The notes under the pieces: generated by a model
Seen by the model: the letters and a program-made list of their open reading frames with translations, nothing else
What the model was told of the DNA's origin: nothing
Database searches by the model: none
Part shown: positions 33,460 through 45,767 of the stretch, in pieces
How the letters are laid out: each line of letters opens with the position of its first letter
How positions within the stretch are numbered: the stretch's first letter is position 1
Translations under genes and position numbers: made by a program
DNA from: Membranipora membranacea
Taxonomy: Eukaryota > Bryozoa > Gymnolaemata > Cheilostomatida > Membraniporidae
DNA length: 60,000 bases
Direction: 5' to 3'
Assembly (NCBI GenBank): GCA_914767715.1
Contig: OU612066.1
Span: 30,914,283-30,974,282 of the forward strand

Positions 33460-36400
33460 TATCATGTGAGAGATTCAGTAAAATTATCACAATGAATGAC
33501 ACAGCAGATTTTCAGTTTAGTGAAATAAACAGAAAAATTTGGGCTAGCGCTAAAGAGGGTTGCAACTTGTCCAGCAGTAAAAAAATACCAAGTCAAGGAC
33601 CATTTTAACTGACAAATGGCACGGTTGGAAGAAATTGAGTTGAGTTCAGAATACATTTTTAATTTTTGATAGTATGTACTGCATTAATGTGTATTGTTGT
33701 AATGGTAATCCTAGCACCTGATTTATCAATAGAGGTTTGCAGCTACTGCCATAGAACAGAATCTTTTCTCAGTTCTCAACTGCTAGGTACACATCAACTG
33801 CTGCACTCATAAAATGATGAAATATTAGAATGCAGCCAACCATTCCAAATGAGGTTTCAAAGGCGGATGTCATTCCAAATGAGAAGTACAGCAGTTATCC
33901 AATATAGGATCAAGGCTGTAAAAGTTACCATTATTATTTTTATAAAGAGCTTTTAATGAGACGTAATAATCATTGAAGCTGATACATTATGTCACTTGGT
34001 CACCATTGGCCACGCTATGACCAATCAAAGAGTGCGAAAAACGTCTGTTTTTGCACTTTAGACCACAAAATCTGGGTTAATGAACTGCTTAAGGCACTTA
34101 ATGAGATGATAATATTTCATGATGATAGGCCTACCACTGTCAAGCATTCTCACCAGGATATGGAAATGTTTTGAATGTTAGGAAGACTCAGAAGGTGGTA
34201 AACATGCTCTTATATCTTATATGTCTATACTATATACTATACACGTACCATACACCATATATATTCTTTATTGTAACTAGATATATCCTACAAGTTCAGC
34301 TTTCATTTCCATTGCAAATCTCCGGTCAGATACAGGATCTGGTTTTATCAACCCTATGAAATTGTTAGAAAGATGCATAGTTATGCCAAGAACATTGCCT
34401 GAGGTTAAATTAAAACTCGGTCACACATCTGAGATAGATTCTGCAAAACTCTAGCCAGCTCAAAAAATGTCTCTCCATGTATGGTCATCAATAATTACGC
34501 TAGCAAAGATCAATAAATGAAATATTTTTAAGTGAATATCGCAAATACTTACATAATATCTACATTAAATAAAACCTGTTACTCATTATTGTTGTTGTGT
34601 TATTATTATTCTGGTGAATGCCCTAAATCAGATTATTTTGAATAAGGTGATATGATAACAACATTCTTTTGATTGATTGTAAGAACCTTAGTGAGGAAAA
34701 TAGTGCCTTGGGATTTGAATATGATATTTCATATTTGTTAAAACAAAATTTAGATGTTCTTTGTGGTGAGGGAATACTTATTTTGCCATTGATCAAATAA
34801 TAGGCTAACATGTGAACATGATTTACTGGTTGGACAAGCTTTTGGCAGTTCAGGGTCACAAAAAATGCCGGTCACATCCTAAACACTAGACACAATGATT
34901 TTATGGTTTATCTGACAAAAGCTTGCCTGAAAATTTTAGCTCAGACTTTATAGCAGGCATGTATGTTTGTAAACTGGGTACATGGCTCATCAATAGAAGT
35001 TTACAGCTACTGCCATAGAGCGGAACTATTTCCTAGTTTGTGGCATGACCTTACAAATTTGTGAGCATGCAAGGTCATGTGAATTGTCAAGAATGCAGTC
35101 AACCTGGCCAGCCAAGATCCCATGCCAAATTAGATTTGTATTTCATTGCCATAAGTCAGTACAAAAGTAATGCAGCCGAGATTCAACTTGGTTGTCTATT
35201 GGATAAGCTCAAAGCCATCAGGGCCATTAAGCTGGTGTTATGTGGCACCATAAAGGTTTTTAATAGCTATTTATGAAATTGATAACAAGCATAGAAGCTT
35301 TCTCACAATGGTGATCAGTAACCATTGGCCTAACTCTGACCAATCATATCTTAGTTAGTGGTACGGCCTTACCCATTTGAAAGCATGCAAGGTCATGGTA
35401 ATTGCTGGGTATGCTTCAACTCTTCCACTCATCACATGATGAAATACTAGAATTCAGTCAACCAAGATTTGTTGCCAAATGATATCTTTGTTTCACTGTC
35501 ATAAGTCGGTACAAAAGCCATCCAACTCAATGATAAGAAGACAGTTGTGTGCAGACATCCGTGCAGAGAATGAAGGTGCGGAGGGGGGGGGGGGGGTTCT
35601 CCCCCATGAATTTCTTTGATATTTGTGCCCTAATTACAGTGTTTCTAGTGTATCTTTTTGATTTTTTGAGCGTTAATCTAAGAGCATGTTTTGACTGAAG
35701 CAAACAGTAAGTAAAAGTAAACAAACCCTACAACACAACATAAACAAACTTGTGAGCATGCAAGGTCATGTGAATTGTCAAGAATGCAGTCAAGATCCCA
35801 TGCCAAATGAAATTTCTGTTTCAGTACAGAAGTTATTCAACAGAGATTATACTTGGTTGTCTATTGAATAGCTCAAATCTATCATGGCTATTAGGCGGAT
35901 GTTATGTGCCAGTATTAATTTTACAAAAAGCTTGCAACCCTTACATCAGACATGTAACCAACCAGTCATAAAGTTGCTGCTGTTGATCAGATCATAGGCT
36001 AACATATGAGGGCTTTGACGTAAACAATCTTAGTCCATTGAACCTTTGAAACAAAAATTTTAGCAGTTTAAGTTTGCAACAAAGAGCGAGGCACATTTTA
36101 AAAGGCTTAGCACCTGTATCGTTTGATTTATCTGACTAGAGGACTGATTGGAAATTCAGTTGACTTCAGAATATACAGTTTGCATATCTGTTTGTGTTTA
36201 GTATGTAGTATGTATGGCATTGAGGTGTATTACTGAATGAATAAACCTGACTTATTGATAGAGGTTTACAGTTGTTGCTTTAAATCAGAACATTGTCTTA
36301 GTTAGTGGCACTGCGTTACGAATTTGTAGGCCTCATTCTAAAAACCTAACTTCAGAAACTTTTTTCAATTTTTCTGACTGATGGCTAGTTTGAAAATTGA

Positions 36401-37200
36401 GTTGAGTTCAGAATATTCAGAAACATGTAATTTTTGGTAGTAAGGGTATTGTGTATTGCTGAAATGGTAAACCTAGCACCTGACTCATCAATAAAGGTTC
36501 ACAGCCAACTGCCAATGAACGGACATTTTTCTCAGTTAATTGCCTTACGAATTTTATGAGCATGCAAGGTGATTGCAATTCCTAGGTACACATCGACTCT
36601 CCAAATCATGAAAAATGATGAAATATTAGAATACAGTCCACCAAATTTCCTTGTCAGTTGATATCTTTGCATAACTGCCATAAGTCGGTGCAGAAGTAAT
36701 CCATCCAGATTAAACCAACCACTGAGTAGCATAATGGATAAGCTCAAAACCATTGGGGCTATCAAGCTGGTGTTATGTGGCAACATTAGTTTTATAAAGA
36801 GCTATTAATAGGATTGATAACAATAATTAAAGCTGGTTCGTTATTTCACTTGGTAACCATTGGCCTAACTCTGACCAATCATTATCTACAAAGATTTTTT
36901 TTTTTCCATTAGCAAACAAGATCTTCCAGGAGTGCATTTAATTTGATTTATTTTCATATGTGGTTGTTATGTAGAGGGAGAGTTTCGGCATCCATCTTAA
37001 TGGCTAAGTGTGATTTGCCAACTTATAGCAGCGGCAAATTGCTGAAGGGCCTTCCAAACTTAGACAGTAAAAGTCTTAACCAGCCGACAAATGTCTCTCC
37101 AACCACAGATTTAGCGGTTTGACCAGCTTATGTCAGTTACGGTTCGCAACGAAATACCAGTCACATTCTATTGTGCCCTCCAATAGATGGTTTATTACAT
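33460..37200. repeat. field of degenerate repeated units
   Basis: The same phrases return in order with divergence: GAGCATGCAAGGTCATG-like at 35063, 35380, 35754 and 36558; ACCATTGGCCTAACTCTGACCA-like (first 20 bases shared) at 33990, 35320 and 36855; GGTAAtCCTAGCACCTGA-like at 33703 and 36468; GTTTTGACAA/TTGATAGATTT-like spacers between. Units appear to be several hundred bases to about 1.3 kb with internal losses. No open frame is conserved. A decayed tandem or clustered element is inferred. A run of 14 or so G lies at 35581-35597. Confidence 0.6.
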
Positions 37201-37450
37201 TTTATGCAGCATTATCGAAACATAGGTAGGTAGCTGTCGATGCAGAATCCTTTCATCCACACTGAGCTTTGAAATCATCCATGGTGTCGTGAGGTAATTT
37301 CAAGATTGAACCATGATAATATCCTATTTTACTATGAGGTTTACAAAGACATTGTGGCTAGAAACACAACTTCATCATTTTGGAATTGGAGGGATAAATT
37401 CTAAGAGTGGATTCTAGGGTAGTTTTTCTAAGCGGTCTCAATGGTGATGA

Positions 37451-37490
37451 TGTACCTTACACAAAATTACACAATAGGCAGCAAATTTCC
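37451..37490. repeat. fragment related to the MITE at 29.4 kb
   Basis: TGTACCTTACACAAAATTAC and CAATAGGCAGC match both arms of the 29379-29867 MITE. It abuts the palindrome at 37496. Confidence 0.55.
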
Positions 37491-37495
37491 GAAAA

Positions 37496-38126
37496 AGCCA
37501 ATTTTTTCGTTTTTTTCCACTGAATTGCTGTTTAAATGACACACACCCCAAATTTCAGCAGTATAACAAATTTATCAAGATCAGCATGATCATCAAAGGT
37601 AGATACATTTTGCGTCATTTTTCCCTAACGTCAAACATGCTGTCAAAAGGACCAGCACTAAGGCCAGACAATTCTTTTTTGAATATTCTCACATACAAAG
37701 CCGCTTTGATTATGCATAGTACAAACAGGAAATGCCAACAGAATATGGCACTATGGGTCAGTTTTCCCCGAATTGCGCAACACAGAATGCCCAAAAACAC
37801 CTTAAAAAGCCCCTTAAATTGGCTGTTTTGGGCATTCTGTTGCGCGCAATTTGGAGAAAACTAATACGTAGTGCCATATTCTGTTGTCATTTCCTGTTTT
37901 TACTATGCGTGATCAAGGCGGCTTCGTATGTGAGAATCTTCAAAAACAAATTATCTGGCCTTAGTGCTGGACCTTTTGAGAGCATGTTTGACGTTAGGGA
38001 AAAATGACGCAAAATGTATCTACCTTTGATGATCATGCTGATCTTGATAAATTTGTTATACTGCTGAAATTTGGGGTGTGTGTCATTTAAACAGCAATTC
38101 AGTGGAAAAAAACGAAAAAATTGGCT
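37496..38126. mobile_element. almost perfect 631-bp palindromic (foldback) element
   Basis: Left arm 37496-37800 and right arm 37820-38126 are nearly exact reverse complements, from AGCCAATTTTTTCG at one tip to CGAAAAAATTGGCT at the other, with a centre of about 20 bases near 37810. Frames on both strands through it (for example MLSKGPALRPDNSF and its mirror) are by-products of the symmetry. The arms share GATCAGCATGAT with the 29.4 kb MITE. Such a structure would extrude as a long hairpin; high arm identity means young or homogenised. Confidence 0.88.
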
Positions 38127-38314
38127 CTCGTCCTTGGTGTATTGCTTTAAAATGAATACTGGGACAAATGGAAATGTGAGGATTTTGTGTTGGATGGGCC
38201 ATATGTTCCAGCCATGCAGGTCAGTCGCTGGTTAATGCTGAGGCTGAGGTGAAGGGCTAATTGGAGATAGCCCGATGTCCACATTTAGCTGGTTCATTGT
38301 TTTACTTTGATTTT

Positions 38315-38995
38315 TCCAAAGATTTTCGTTTGACAGTTGATTATTTTGTAGCGCTTGAATTGGTTGGGCAGTGGAGGCTCTTTTTAGCGTGCTGTTGGAA
38401 GCCATAGTCGAACGATGTGGTGGTGTGTCTGGCCAACGCGCCCAACGATGGCCAAGCTGCTGGCACAGTGGAGGCACAGTTGGACATCAGTAGTTGTCAG
38501 GGTTGTGATATGTGCCTTTATGTCATCCTTGAAGTGCTGGTTGCACCGATAGCCATCCATATTGAAGGTGTTACTTCTGTCCGCTACAGCAGCGTCCCGT
38601 TTTCTGAATGTTATTATTTACATATATAATTTTTGTAATTTCATTTATCATAGGAATAGCTATAGGAAATTTATTGACCATGATAGGATCTGAGTCTCAT
38701 CGATCCTCGTATTTAGTATATCACACAGGTGCTGCACCATACTACCTTCCTTTTTATACTAATTTATAATTTTCTCAATTATCTTTGGCTATCAATTTAA
38801 GTTATAAGCGTTTTCCATATTCCTATTCCACATGACCTGTAATACATGAATTATAATTTACAATGGTTTGTTGACATTGCAGGTCCTTGCAAATATAATC
38901 CCATCTTGCATAATAGAACTGTGAAGGCATAACTCAATGTTACACCTATGTGTCAAAACTAATTACGTGTGATGTAGTTTTCGGTGTGTATAGGC
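38315..38995. repeat. dispersed repeat, copy 2 (partner at 9325-10180)
   Basis: Same orientation and order of shared phrases as copy 1 (see 9325); about 170 bases shorter owing to internal gaps. Confidence 0.7.
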
Positions 38996-39059
38996 CTCAC
39001 GGAACATTAAATACTTTTTGCTGACAATACAAATATTTTTAATACTGAACCTGAAACCA

Positions 39060-39650
39060 TGAAGAAAAATTTACCTCTGATAAATGAATGGTGTATCACC
39101 AACTGTCTTGTGATAAACTATGAGAAAACCTTTTTGAAGGTCCAAACAAAATTTTCAACCCAAAAGATTAAAAGCTAATATTCAGGAACTCTATTTTAGA
39201 AGAAAATGGGACATCACAATTTGTAGGTGGAAACTCCAACATATCTTTCCATAAACATTTTAGAAGCCTGAGAAAGAAATTAAAATAAACCCTGACAATG
39301 ATACGAGCAGTCGGTACAGTCATTGAGCAAATGTAATGGTTGAAATTATATTATAGCTTTTTTCATCCGAATTAGATCTACAAATTAGAATTCTGGGTCC
39401 ATGAATATGAATGCCAGCTACGACTCTACAAAAAAATGCTCTGCGTGTCTTCAAGGGAATTAGACCAGGGGTCACATTTCTAATAATTTTGAAAAATTAA
39501 ACATCATGCCATTACAATTGCTTTTTGACTACAGAATTTCGAAACTTTTATTAAAATCATACTCTATTAAAAATATTTTAAATATGATAACACACAATAA
39601 ATACAACACTTGATCCAACAAAGTTAAATCTATTAAAACCAATAACAAGT
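39060..39650 (+). pseudogene. LINE reverse transcriptase remnant
   Basis: Broken plus-strand frames read PLINEWCITNCLVINYEKT and FLKVQTKF, then ILEA, YYSFFHPN, KLEFW, LRLYKKMLCV, MPLQLLFDYRIS and NKYNT. Order and motifs (N-L-V-I-N-Y-x-K-T; Y-Y-S-F-x-H; L-Y-K-K; LP-LLFDYRI; N-YNT) fit the palm-to-C-terminal part of a CR1/Jockey-type LINE. Several stops and shifts; dead. Confidence 0.65.
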
Positions 39651-39659
39651 GAGGAGAGA

Positions 39660-40505
39660 GGTCCTTGTAAGCAATGGCATAGCCTTGTTCAACAAGTATC
39701 TTTTGGGAGTTTAGGCAGGGCCAGGGTGCAATCTGACAGTTGGGCTAGCGGTGCGTCTCTGGTCAAGTGGTGCATAAAATGAGTAAAAATATGTGTTGAA
39801 TATGAATATTGTATGTATTTGTGTTTCAAAGGCATCGGTCTTTCACATAATTTGCAATTTTTTTGAGAAGAGACAGGACCGAAAAATAAACCGTTTCTAC
39901 TAATGAAACCCAAAACATGTATCACTGTATTATTTTGCATTCATTTTATGAAAAATAAAAGATATATCATCTCGGAGGCCTTTTAAATCATCAAGGAGTT
40001 GAAAGAAATTTGAACCATGATTGCTAAAGCTGTGTCAGGGTATCCTCACATGATACCATTTACATTGCATCTATGGGATAATTCTTAATTAAACTTGGCA
40101 ACTCCTATACCAAACAGTAGAATTTTACAGACAAATCTTGAGTAATTGAAAGTGTTTGATACCATTATCTAGAGCCTATATAAGCTCTCATCCAATTTGT
40201 CGGCTGTTTCACCAAGGGTGACTGACTCCACCTACATATGTGCTTGTCAAACTGATACAACGAAATATCTATGTCTTGATTGAAATATTCATATTCACAA
40301 ATTTTTAGATGTTATGATAATAATCTTGGATATTTTGGAAATAGTAACATTGGAGTTTTGGTTTTACATCAGTCGCACAAGAACTTGATATATATTGGTT
40401 GCTGTGAGGTTAGTCATACATGTACTTTCTTTTCTTTAAAAAAATTTCTATTCAGATTTGAAAGTACTGCAGCCCCTGGTACATGCATAACGCATCATCC
40501 CTAGG
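39660..40505. other. intergenic, nothing recognised
   Basis: No clear gene. A 74-residue plus frame (40280-40504) contains IGCCEVSHTC but lacks the spacing of a GYCC module. Confidence 0.35.
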
Positions 40506-40507
40506 TT

Positions 40508-40861
40508 TCATCGGTTTGATGACTGCTGTTGAAATCTTTGAAGATATTTCCCTACTTTAATCAGGCAATCACTGCAATGAGAGTTCAATGATATAATTCT
40601 ACAACTCTCAACAAAGTCATTGTCTCCCTTCGATTGGGACGCAGAAGTGATCATCGTTGGCCATTCTTGGCATTGCGACAGAGTGAGAATCTTCTTCAGG
40701 ATCAGCTTAGATTTGTTCCATCTTCGGTTCAGGCATAGCGGGTCATTCACCAAGTCTGATATGGAATTATATACACAATGACCTACTGGGAGCCTATAAC
40801 CTGTTATGAGGAAATCTCGATATTGGTGTTTTGGTAATTGGTGGTTGGTAACAGCAGCCAT
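40508..40861 (-). CDS. hypothetical 117-residue frame
   Basis: MAAVTNHQLPKHQYRDFL ... QQQSSNR, one of the longer frames in this spacer and of mixed, protein-like composition. No domain, signal peptide or membrane segment was recognised, and no promoter or splice signals were identified. It may be chance. Confidence 0.2.
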   Translation of the reverse strand: MAAVTNHQLPKHQYRDFLITGYRLPVGHCVYNSISDLVNDPLCLNRRWNKSKLILKKILTLSQCQEWPTMITSASQSKGDNDFVESCRIISLNSHCSDCLIKVGKYLQRFQQQSSNR

Positions 40862-40999
40862 TTACTGAAGACTGATGTGTGTCGGCTTTGCGTTGCATCC
40901 AAACAACTGAATTGATCATGGTTGTGTATGTTGATCCTAGAGTAGCTAAATACAATTCCAACTCAAGAGATACCCTGTCGAGACAGCAGTGAGCCACTC

Positions 41000-42590
41000 A
41001 CTCAAGCGCTCATATTTATGCTATGCCATGCCAAATGAGTCAGCATGACACTGACTCAGCAAGCCAAGAGTTAAAAATAATGTAAATCAAGCTGATCAAT
41101 TAATCCATAGTAGCTCTGATAGTCATCCACAGAGATCACCCTCTAAAGAATAAGTATGCACACATATTTTCACCCACTCTACATTTTGTATGTAGTTATC
41201 CCGCATTTAAAGGTTGAACTTGGTAGCTTTTGGTTATTAAAAAGCTGTTTAAAACACTATCAAATCAAAAAAAATCTGTCCTTGTTTATTGGTCTAGTTT
41301 TCCTCTTCCCTGAGAGATCAGCTATACTAATTTAAACAGGTTATCAGCGTTCTGTGATAATATCTGCATTGTTTGAAGATCACTGGAACATATCTTGGAA
41401 GATCGCATAATTTATTTGATGAAAAATTGAATTTCAGATTGTTGTGTGGTCAAATACAGAACTTTAGGTTGCTGCATGTTACTACCAATTCCTCTTCAAT
41501 GAAGATCTCAATTTCACTCAATGGGCACAACAGCAGTAGGCATTAGGCTCTTTGTCTGTTTAAGGGAAATTGCTCTAAACATACATTGGTTGCCCAGGTA
41601 CAATGTCAACTTTTGATTCTCTCTTCTTGATTGGCCAGTGCAGAGTAAGTTATATGTACAAAATCATTAGTATCCAATGTTATCCAATTTTTCCAACAAA
41701 AATTGTTCCGATGCCAAATGACCTTCTACCTGTAACATGATAATCAATCTTCAAATGGCAACCCTCTCTTCCTTTAAAATCCAACCCACACTCTTCAATT
41801 AAAACACTATGTTCATGGATGTATGTTCCTGACATTGATTGATCTGTTGCACTTCCCACTTCCTGTTTTCTTTTCAAAATATCCAGGCCAAATAACATTA
41901 TTTGTCTGTTCCCACTACTTGCTGTAACTTCGAAATATTTTATATGAACTGATTACTGTATTGATCAACATGTGGATGACATCAATGGCCATCAATGATG
42001 GCTGTAGCTCGAGACAATATGTTCCATTGCAGTGAACATTTAATAACCTTCTCCCCCCCCTTCTCCAATGAATTGAAGTTATTATTGGCTTTTTCTTTTT
42101 TTAATTATCAAACCTATAGGTTTACACACTCACCATTCACAGTCTAGTACGTTCTGATGTGAGAACACTAAAACTAATGGAAGGAATCTATAGGTACAAT
42201 ATATGTATTTACATTTTTAAACTTGCACCCTAAACTCTATCACTATAGAATTACCGCGCTCAATTTACAGCGATACATTGGTTGAGGGAAATATCATAGT
42301 GATTGTCCTGACCTTGCCAATAAGGTATAAAATTGTGAAACTATCTGGCTCATGCCATGCTCATAAATATCCACCCAAATCATCACACAAACAGGAACAG
42401 TTTGTTGGAGAATAGGGTAATGGTAAGGAGCTCTTAGGCAATCAGCCAGCTAGTAGAATATCAGAGGGCTGATTGGTTAGGTCCTATGACCAATCACAGC
42501 ACTGGAAAGGGAATATGAAGGGAAATGATGCAAGAAAGATATAATCAATCTGATAGGGAAATAATTATAAGCACTGGCTACCATCCAATG
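41000..42590. other. intergenic, nothing recognised
   Basis: AT-rich spacer upstream of the 42.6 kb GYCC gene. A C-run at 42051-42059. No coding evidence. Confidence 0.35.
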
Positions 42591-42599
42591 ATTTGACCA

Positions 42600-42683
42600 T
42601 ATAAAATGCCCATAGAACATAACAGCTTTATTGCCGATTGGTATTTCTAACTATTCAGAGGTCCTACTGAAGGAGAAACTAAG
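42600..42683 (+). promoter_or_regulatory. TATA box and non-coding first exon of the 42.9 kb GYCC gene
   Basis: TATAAAAT at 42600-42607. Transcription should start near 42630. The first exon ends at 42683 before donor GTAAGTTCC and is joined to the acceptor TTTTTTTTAG at 42861-42862, one base before the start codon. Confidence 0.7.
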
Positions 42684-42863
42684 GTAAGTTCCTCAGATAA
42701 TGTAGTATATAGTGTAAATTATAGCATTCTAATGTCTGTATAAATTAAACATTACAATTGGTAAATTCATGTGAAAACACTCGACTGTGTTGAAAGCTGC
42801 CTTTCAGTAATAAAAAACTCCCTCAACATCATGGATGACCTGTGAATGCTTCTTTTTTTTAGT

Positions 42864-43391
42864 ATGAAGCGGTTACATGTGGTATGCCTGGTCTTAGTAG
42901 CAGTGTTCTATGCCAGCAATGTAGACGGTCAGACAGTAACTGGTAAGCGAGTCCCGTGTCCTGTGGGTGCCACTTTCTATTCTACACCCCAATCACCAAA
43001 CTTCTTCGACTGTAACAGACTTTGGTTTGGCTCAGGCTACTGTTGTGAACGCAGACCTAAACCTCTCTGTGCCAGACCATATTACTTCTCAACTTTTCCA
43101 CAATTCGGCAAATACTGCATACCTACCAGGACAGGGGAAGGTTACTGCTGTACACACCAGCCAATCTGTCCAAGACCACTCATCTTCTTCCCGACATCAC
43201 AGCTGGATATGGAGTGCACACGTCATCCAAGTGGAATAGGGTACTGCTGCAGTGATCAGATAGTCATCTGCAGACCACCTCGCACATACTTTCCACAAGT
43301 ACCTCCTGATCATCATTGTTCACCACGTGGAAGAGGCTATTGTTGTGTCCGCAGAACTCAAGAGGAAGTCGAAGCCAATCAAAGAAAGTAA
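42864..43391 (+). CDS. GYCC-family secreted protein, four modules, single coding exon
   Basis: 175 residues starting at the ATG right after the splice acceptor (the upstream in-frame ATG at 42846 lies in the intron). Signal peptide MKRLHVVCLVLVAVFYAS, cleavage likely near VDG-Q. Four regular modules follow, beginning at CPVGATF, CARPYYF, CPRPLIF and CRPPRTY and ending GSGYCC, GEGYCC, GIGYCC and GRGYCC. Each has C, then [Y/F]F-S/P, a second C, then CC. The tail is basic and acidic (RRTQEEVEANQRK). Unlike its relatives, signal peptide and modules share one exon; at 42942 the coding sequence reads G then GTAAGC in phase 1, just where the others have their intron. This is the most regular member and a good reference for the module. 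AATAAA at 43520-43525. Confidence 0.9.
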   Translation: MKRLHVVCLVLVAVFYASNVDGQTVTGKRVPCPVGATFYSTPQSPNFFDCNRLWFGSGYCCERRPKPLCARPYYFSTFPQFGKYCIPTRTGEGYCCTHQPICPRPLIFFPTSQLDMECTRHPSGIGYCCSDQIVICRPPRTYFPQVPPDHHCSPRGRGYCCVRRTQEEVEANQRK

Positions 43392-43519
43392 TTGAATGTA
43401 ATATGATGTGTTTAAAGATTTTATGTTTTAGAAAGTTCAATTCTTTTAAAAATCAATTTAACAATAACCTGATTCCTTTTGATATCTAATGTACCATTAT
43501 TCAATGATACACTTACATT

Positions 43520-43525
43520 AATAAA
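43520..43525 (+). promoter_or_regulatory. polyadenylation signal of the 42.9 kb GYCC gene
   Basis: AATAAA about 130 bases after the stop codon. Confidence 0.55.
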
Positions 43526-43529
43526 ACCA

Positions 43530-44640
43530 AATCTGATGCTTGACGCCCATGGAATGCATTCATGCATGATGATGATTACCCCATAAGGAAAACCGAGATC
43601 TTTCATCGATGCCTAGAACACCAAATTGCTGCCGAATAACAGTTTATTATGCCATGAAGTCAAAATTTAGGAGATGGGGCTATCACATATTTTGAATCTT
43701 ATGAAATGATGATGTCACAAGCCCCCAAGATATGGCTGCATAAACAGTAATTAGATGTCAATTTACAGTTCTCACCATGCAATTACCCAGGATATTCGGA
43801 TCATCATACACCCTTATTTTTCACCAATTGTATGAATTTACATTTAACCACAAATGATCACAATTATACCATTTAGAGTTTACTAAGTTAACCAAACTCT
43901 GTATGGTTTCTAAAATCTAGAACTTTGATTTTGCAATCATGGCTGGAATTTTGACCTTTGCTTGAACTGGAGTATATTCTGTATTCTTTGTCATTTATAA
44001 AAAGGTATTACCCTATGTCAGCAAAAGCCAGGTCCAGTAGAGCTGTTTCACGCTTATCATTATCAAAGAGAGAGATCTAAGATTTAGCACATATACTGAT
44101 TAGTTCATTGAAAGGATAAACACTCCTAGACGTGCTAGGGTGACTAATGTTACTTATTGTCATATGGACATCTCTGTCGATATCCTCATTTAGCGGGAAA
44201 GATAAAGAGACAAAGCACGAACCTTCAAATTACGATGATGATCAATTAGAATGATGATAAATTCAGGCCCAGACGCTTCCGCACAACTAACGCCATTGCA
44301 GTTTCTTTAATTATTTTATGACAATTTATTATTGTCATAATTCTACATCACTCGCAGAGGGTCAACAATCAGTTTGAATGTATCTTATTCTTAGGCGTGA
44401 TTTTAGAATGTTATTTATTATGTTATTTCCTTTCCTATTTTCACACTTTTCCACTAGATTTTAATCCACTGAACTGTATTTGCAAAACCTCCCAAATTGA
44501 TTTTGCCAACATACTTTGAACCATAAACCACCAAATTTAAATTGTTAGAACACCAGATAATATTCGTAGGGCATATGAATATTAGGCCGGACGCAGCTGT
44601 AGCATAAGTTGTTATCAGACGGACAATATTTAATGACAGG
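43530..44640. other. intergenic, nothing recognised
   Basis: No coding or repeat signal was recognised. Confidence 0.35.
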
Positions 44641-44809
44641 ATCACTTTTTGAGCAGTCTTACAGACTTGTTCTCATAGAGATGTAATGCTGTCGCTGAAC
44701 GCCTTTTGAAATGATGTCATAAAATACTTCGTTGAATTCATACATCTAGTTTCTGCTGACCACATTAGACACCTAACATTCCACTTATTTAACCGACTCT
44801 GAGAAAAAT

Positions 44810-45080
44810 TGCAGGTATGCTGTCGCTGACATGATTGCTACAACTGGGTACACTCTTTTATCATTCGATTCAGCACATTGTTTTACCCTTTTATTTAAAC
44901 CCTTAACAATTTTAAAAAGAAATGGGGATATGCTGCCACTGATATGATTGTTACTACTTGGTGCACCCTTATTTTTGGATTCAGCGCGTTGTTTCACCCT
45001 GGAAACACTTTTGATTGAATTCTTACCATTTCATTTATTATATGAAATTTTGAGAAAAATTGCGGATATTCCGACGCAAG
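44810..45080. repeat. two-copy tandem repeat, about 125 bp
   Basis: GTATGCTGTCGCTGACATGA ... GATTCAGCACATTGTTT at 44815-44885 and GATATGCTGCCACTGATATG ... GATTCAGCGCGTTGTTT at 44937-44995. GAGAAAAATTGC precedes the first copy and recurs at 45053. Confidence 0.7.
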
Positions 45081-45767
45081 ACAGTAGTCTTAGACAACAC
45101 AATATCATACTAGCCTCATAAAGGTCTGCCATTATATATTAAATTTTTAAATTTGTGCTGATCTAACATGAGCAGACATCTGCAAGTTAACTTGGTAAAT
45201 AAATTGGCAAGTCAACAAAATCCAATAATGCAATTTCAATCCGGAATTCCCTGAAGATCAGAACGTTCTTCATATAAGTTATTTCATTATCATACTGTTC
45301 ATTTGTGAGATTAAACAGAATAGGAGTTTTGTCTCCACACATTTAATTTAAAATCAAAACACCTTTTCATTTCTAAATATGACCACTACAACTGGCTACA
45401 CCTGGTGAATTTTTAAGCAAAATCACCGATGATGTTCCAATTGTGATCAGTATCCTGCCATCAAAAATTGTCTGTGCCATCATTTTATAGACCAGTTATT
45501 GCTAGGCTGCATCTGACCTAATATGGACAGGGTTGAATAAACATTTGACTAAACAAAGTTCAATTTGTAGCGTGCATTTTGTTTATTGAGAAACAGCATA
45601 ATATTGACAAGAGAAAAATAAAAGCTCATTATTTTGTATTTGGTTTTTTCAAGTTTAATAATTTATGATATGTATGTTAAATGAATAAATTTAGGAGAGA
45701 TATAATCTCAATGTTCATTAATATGTCTAGGATCTCAGTCAAGTGGTGTTCATCGATGTCTATGCCT

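Noticed and set aside
35061-35276. 71-residue plus frame rich in Cys and Gln
   Set aside because: Lies in the degenerate repeat field and is not open in other units.
37586-38007. Two 91-92 residue frames with similar proteins on plus and a mirror on minus
   Set aside because: Direct product of the palindrome's symmetry.
40280-40504. Plus frame with IGCCEVSHTC as a possible GYCC module
   Set aside because: Cysteine spacing, the aromatic pair and signal peptide are absent.
44785-44997. Minus frame with an internal protein repeat (KQRAES / KQCAES)
   Set aside because: Reflects the two-copy tandem DNA repeat; no start context or domain.
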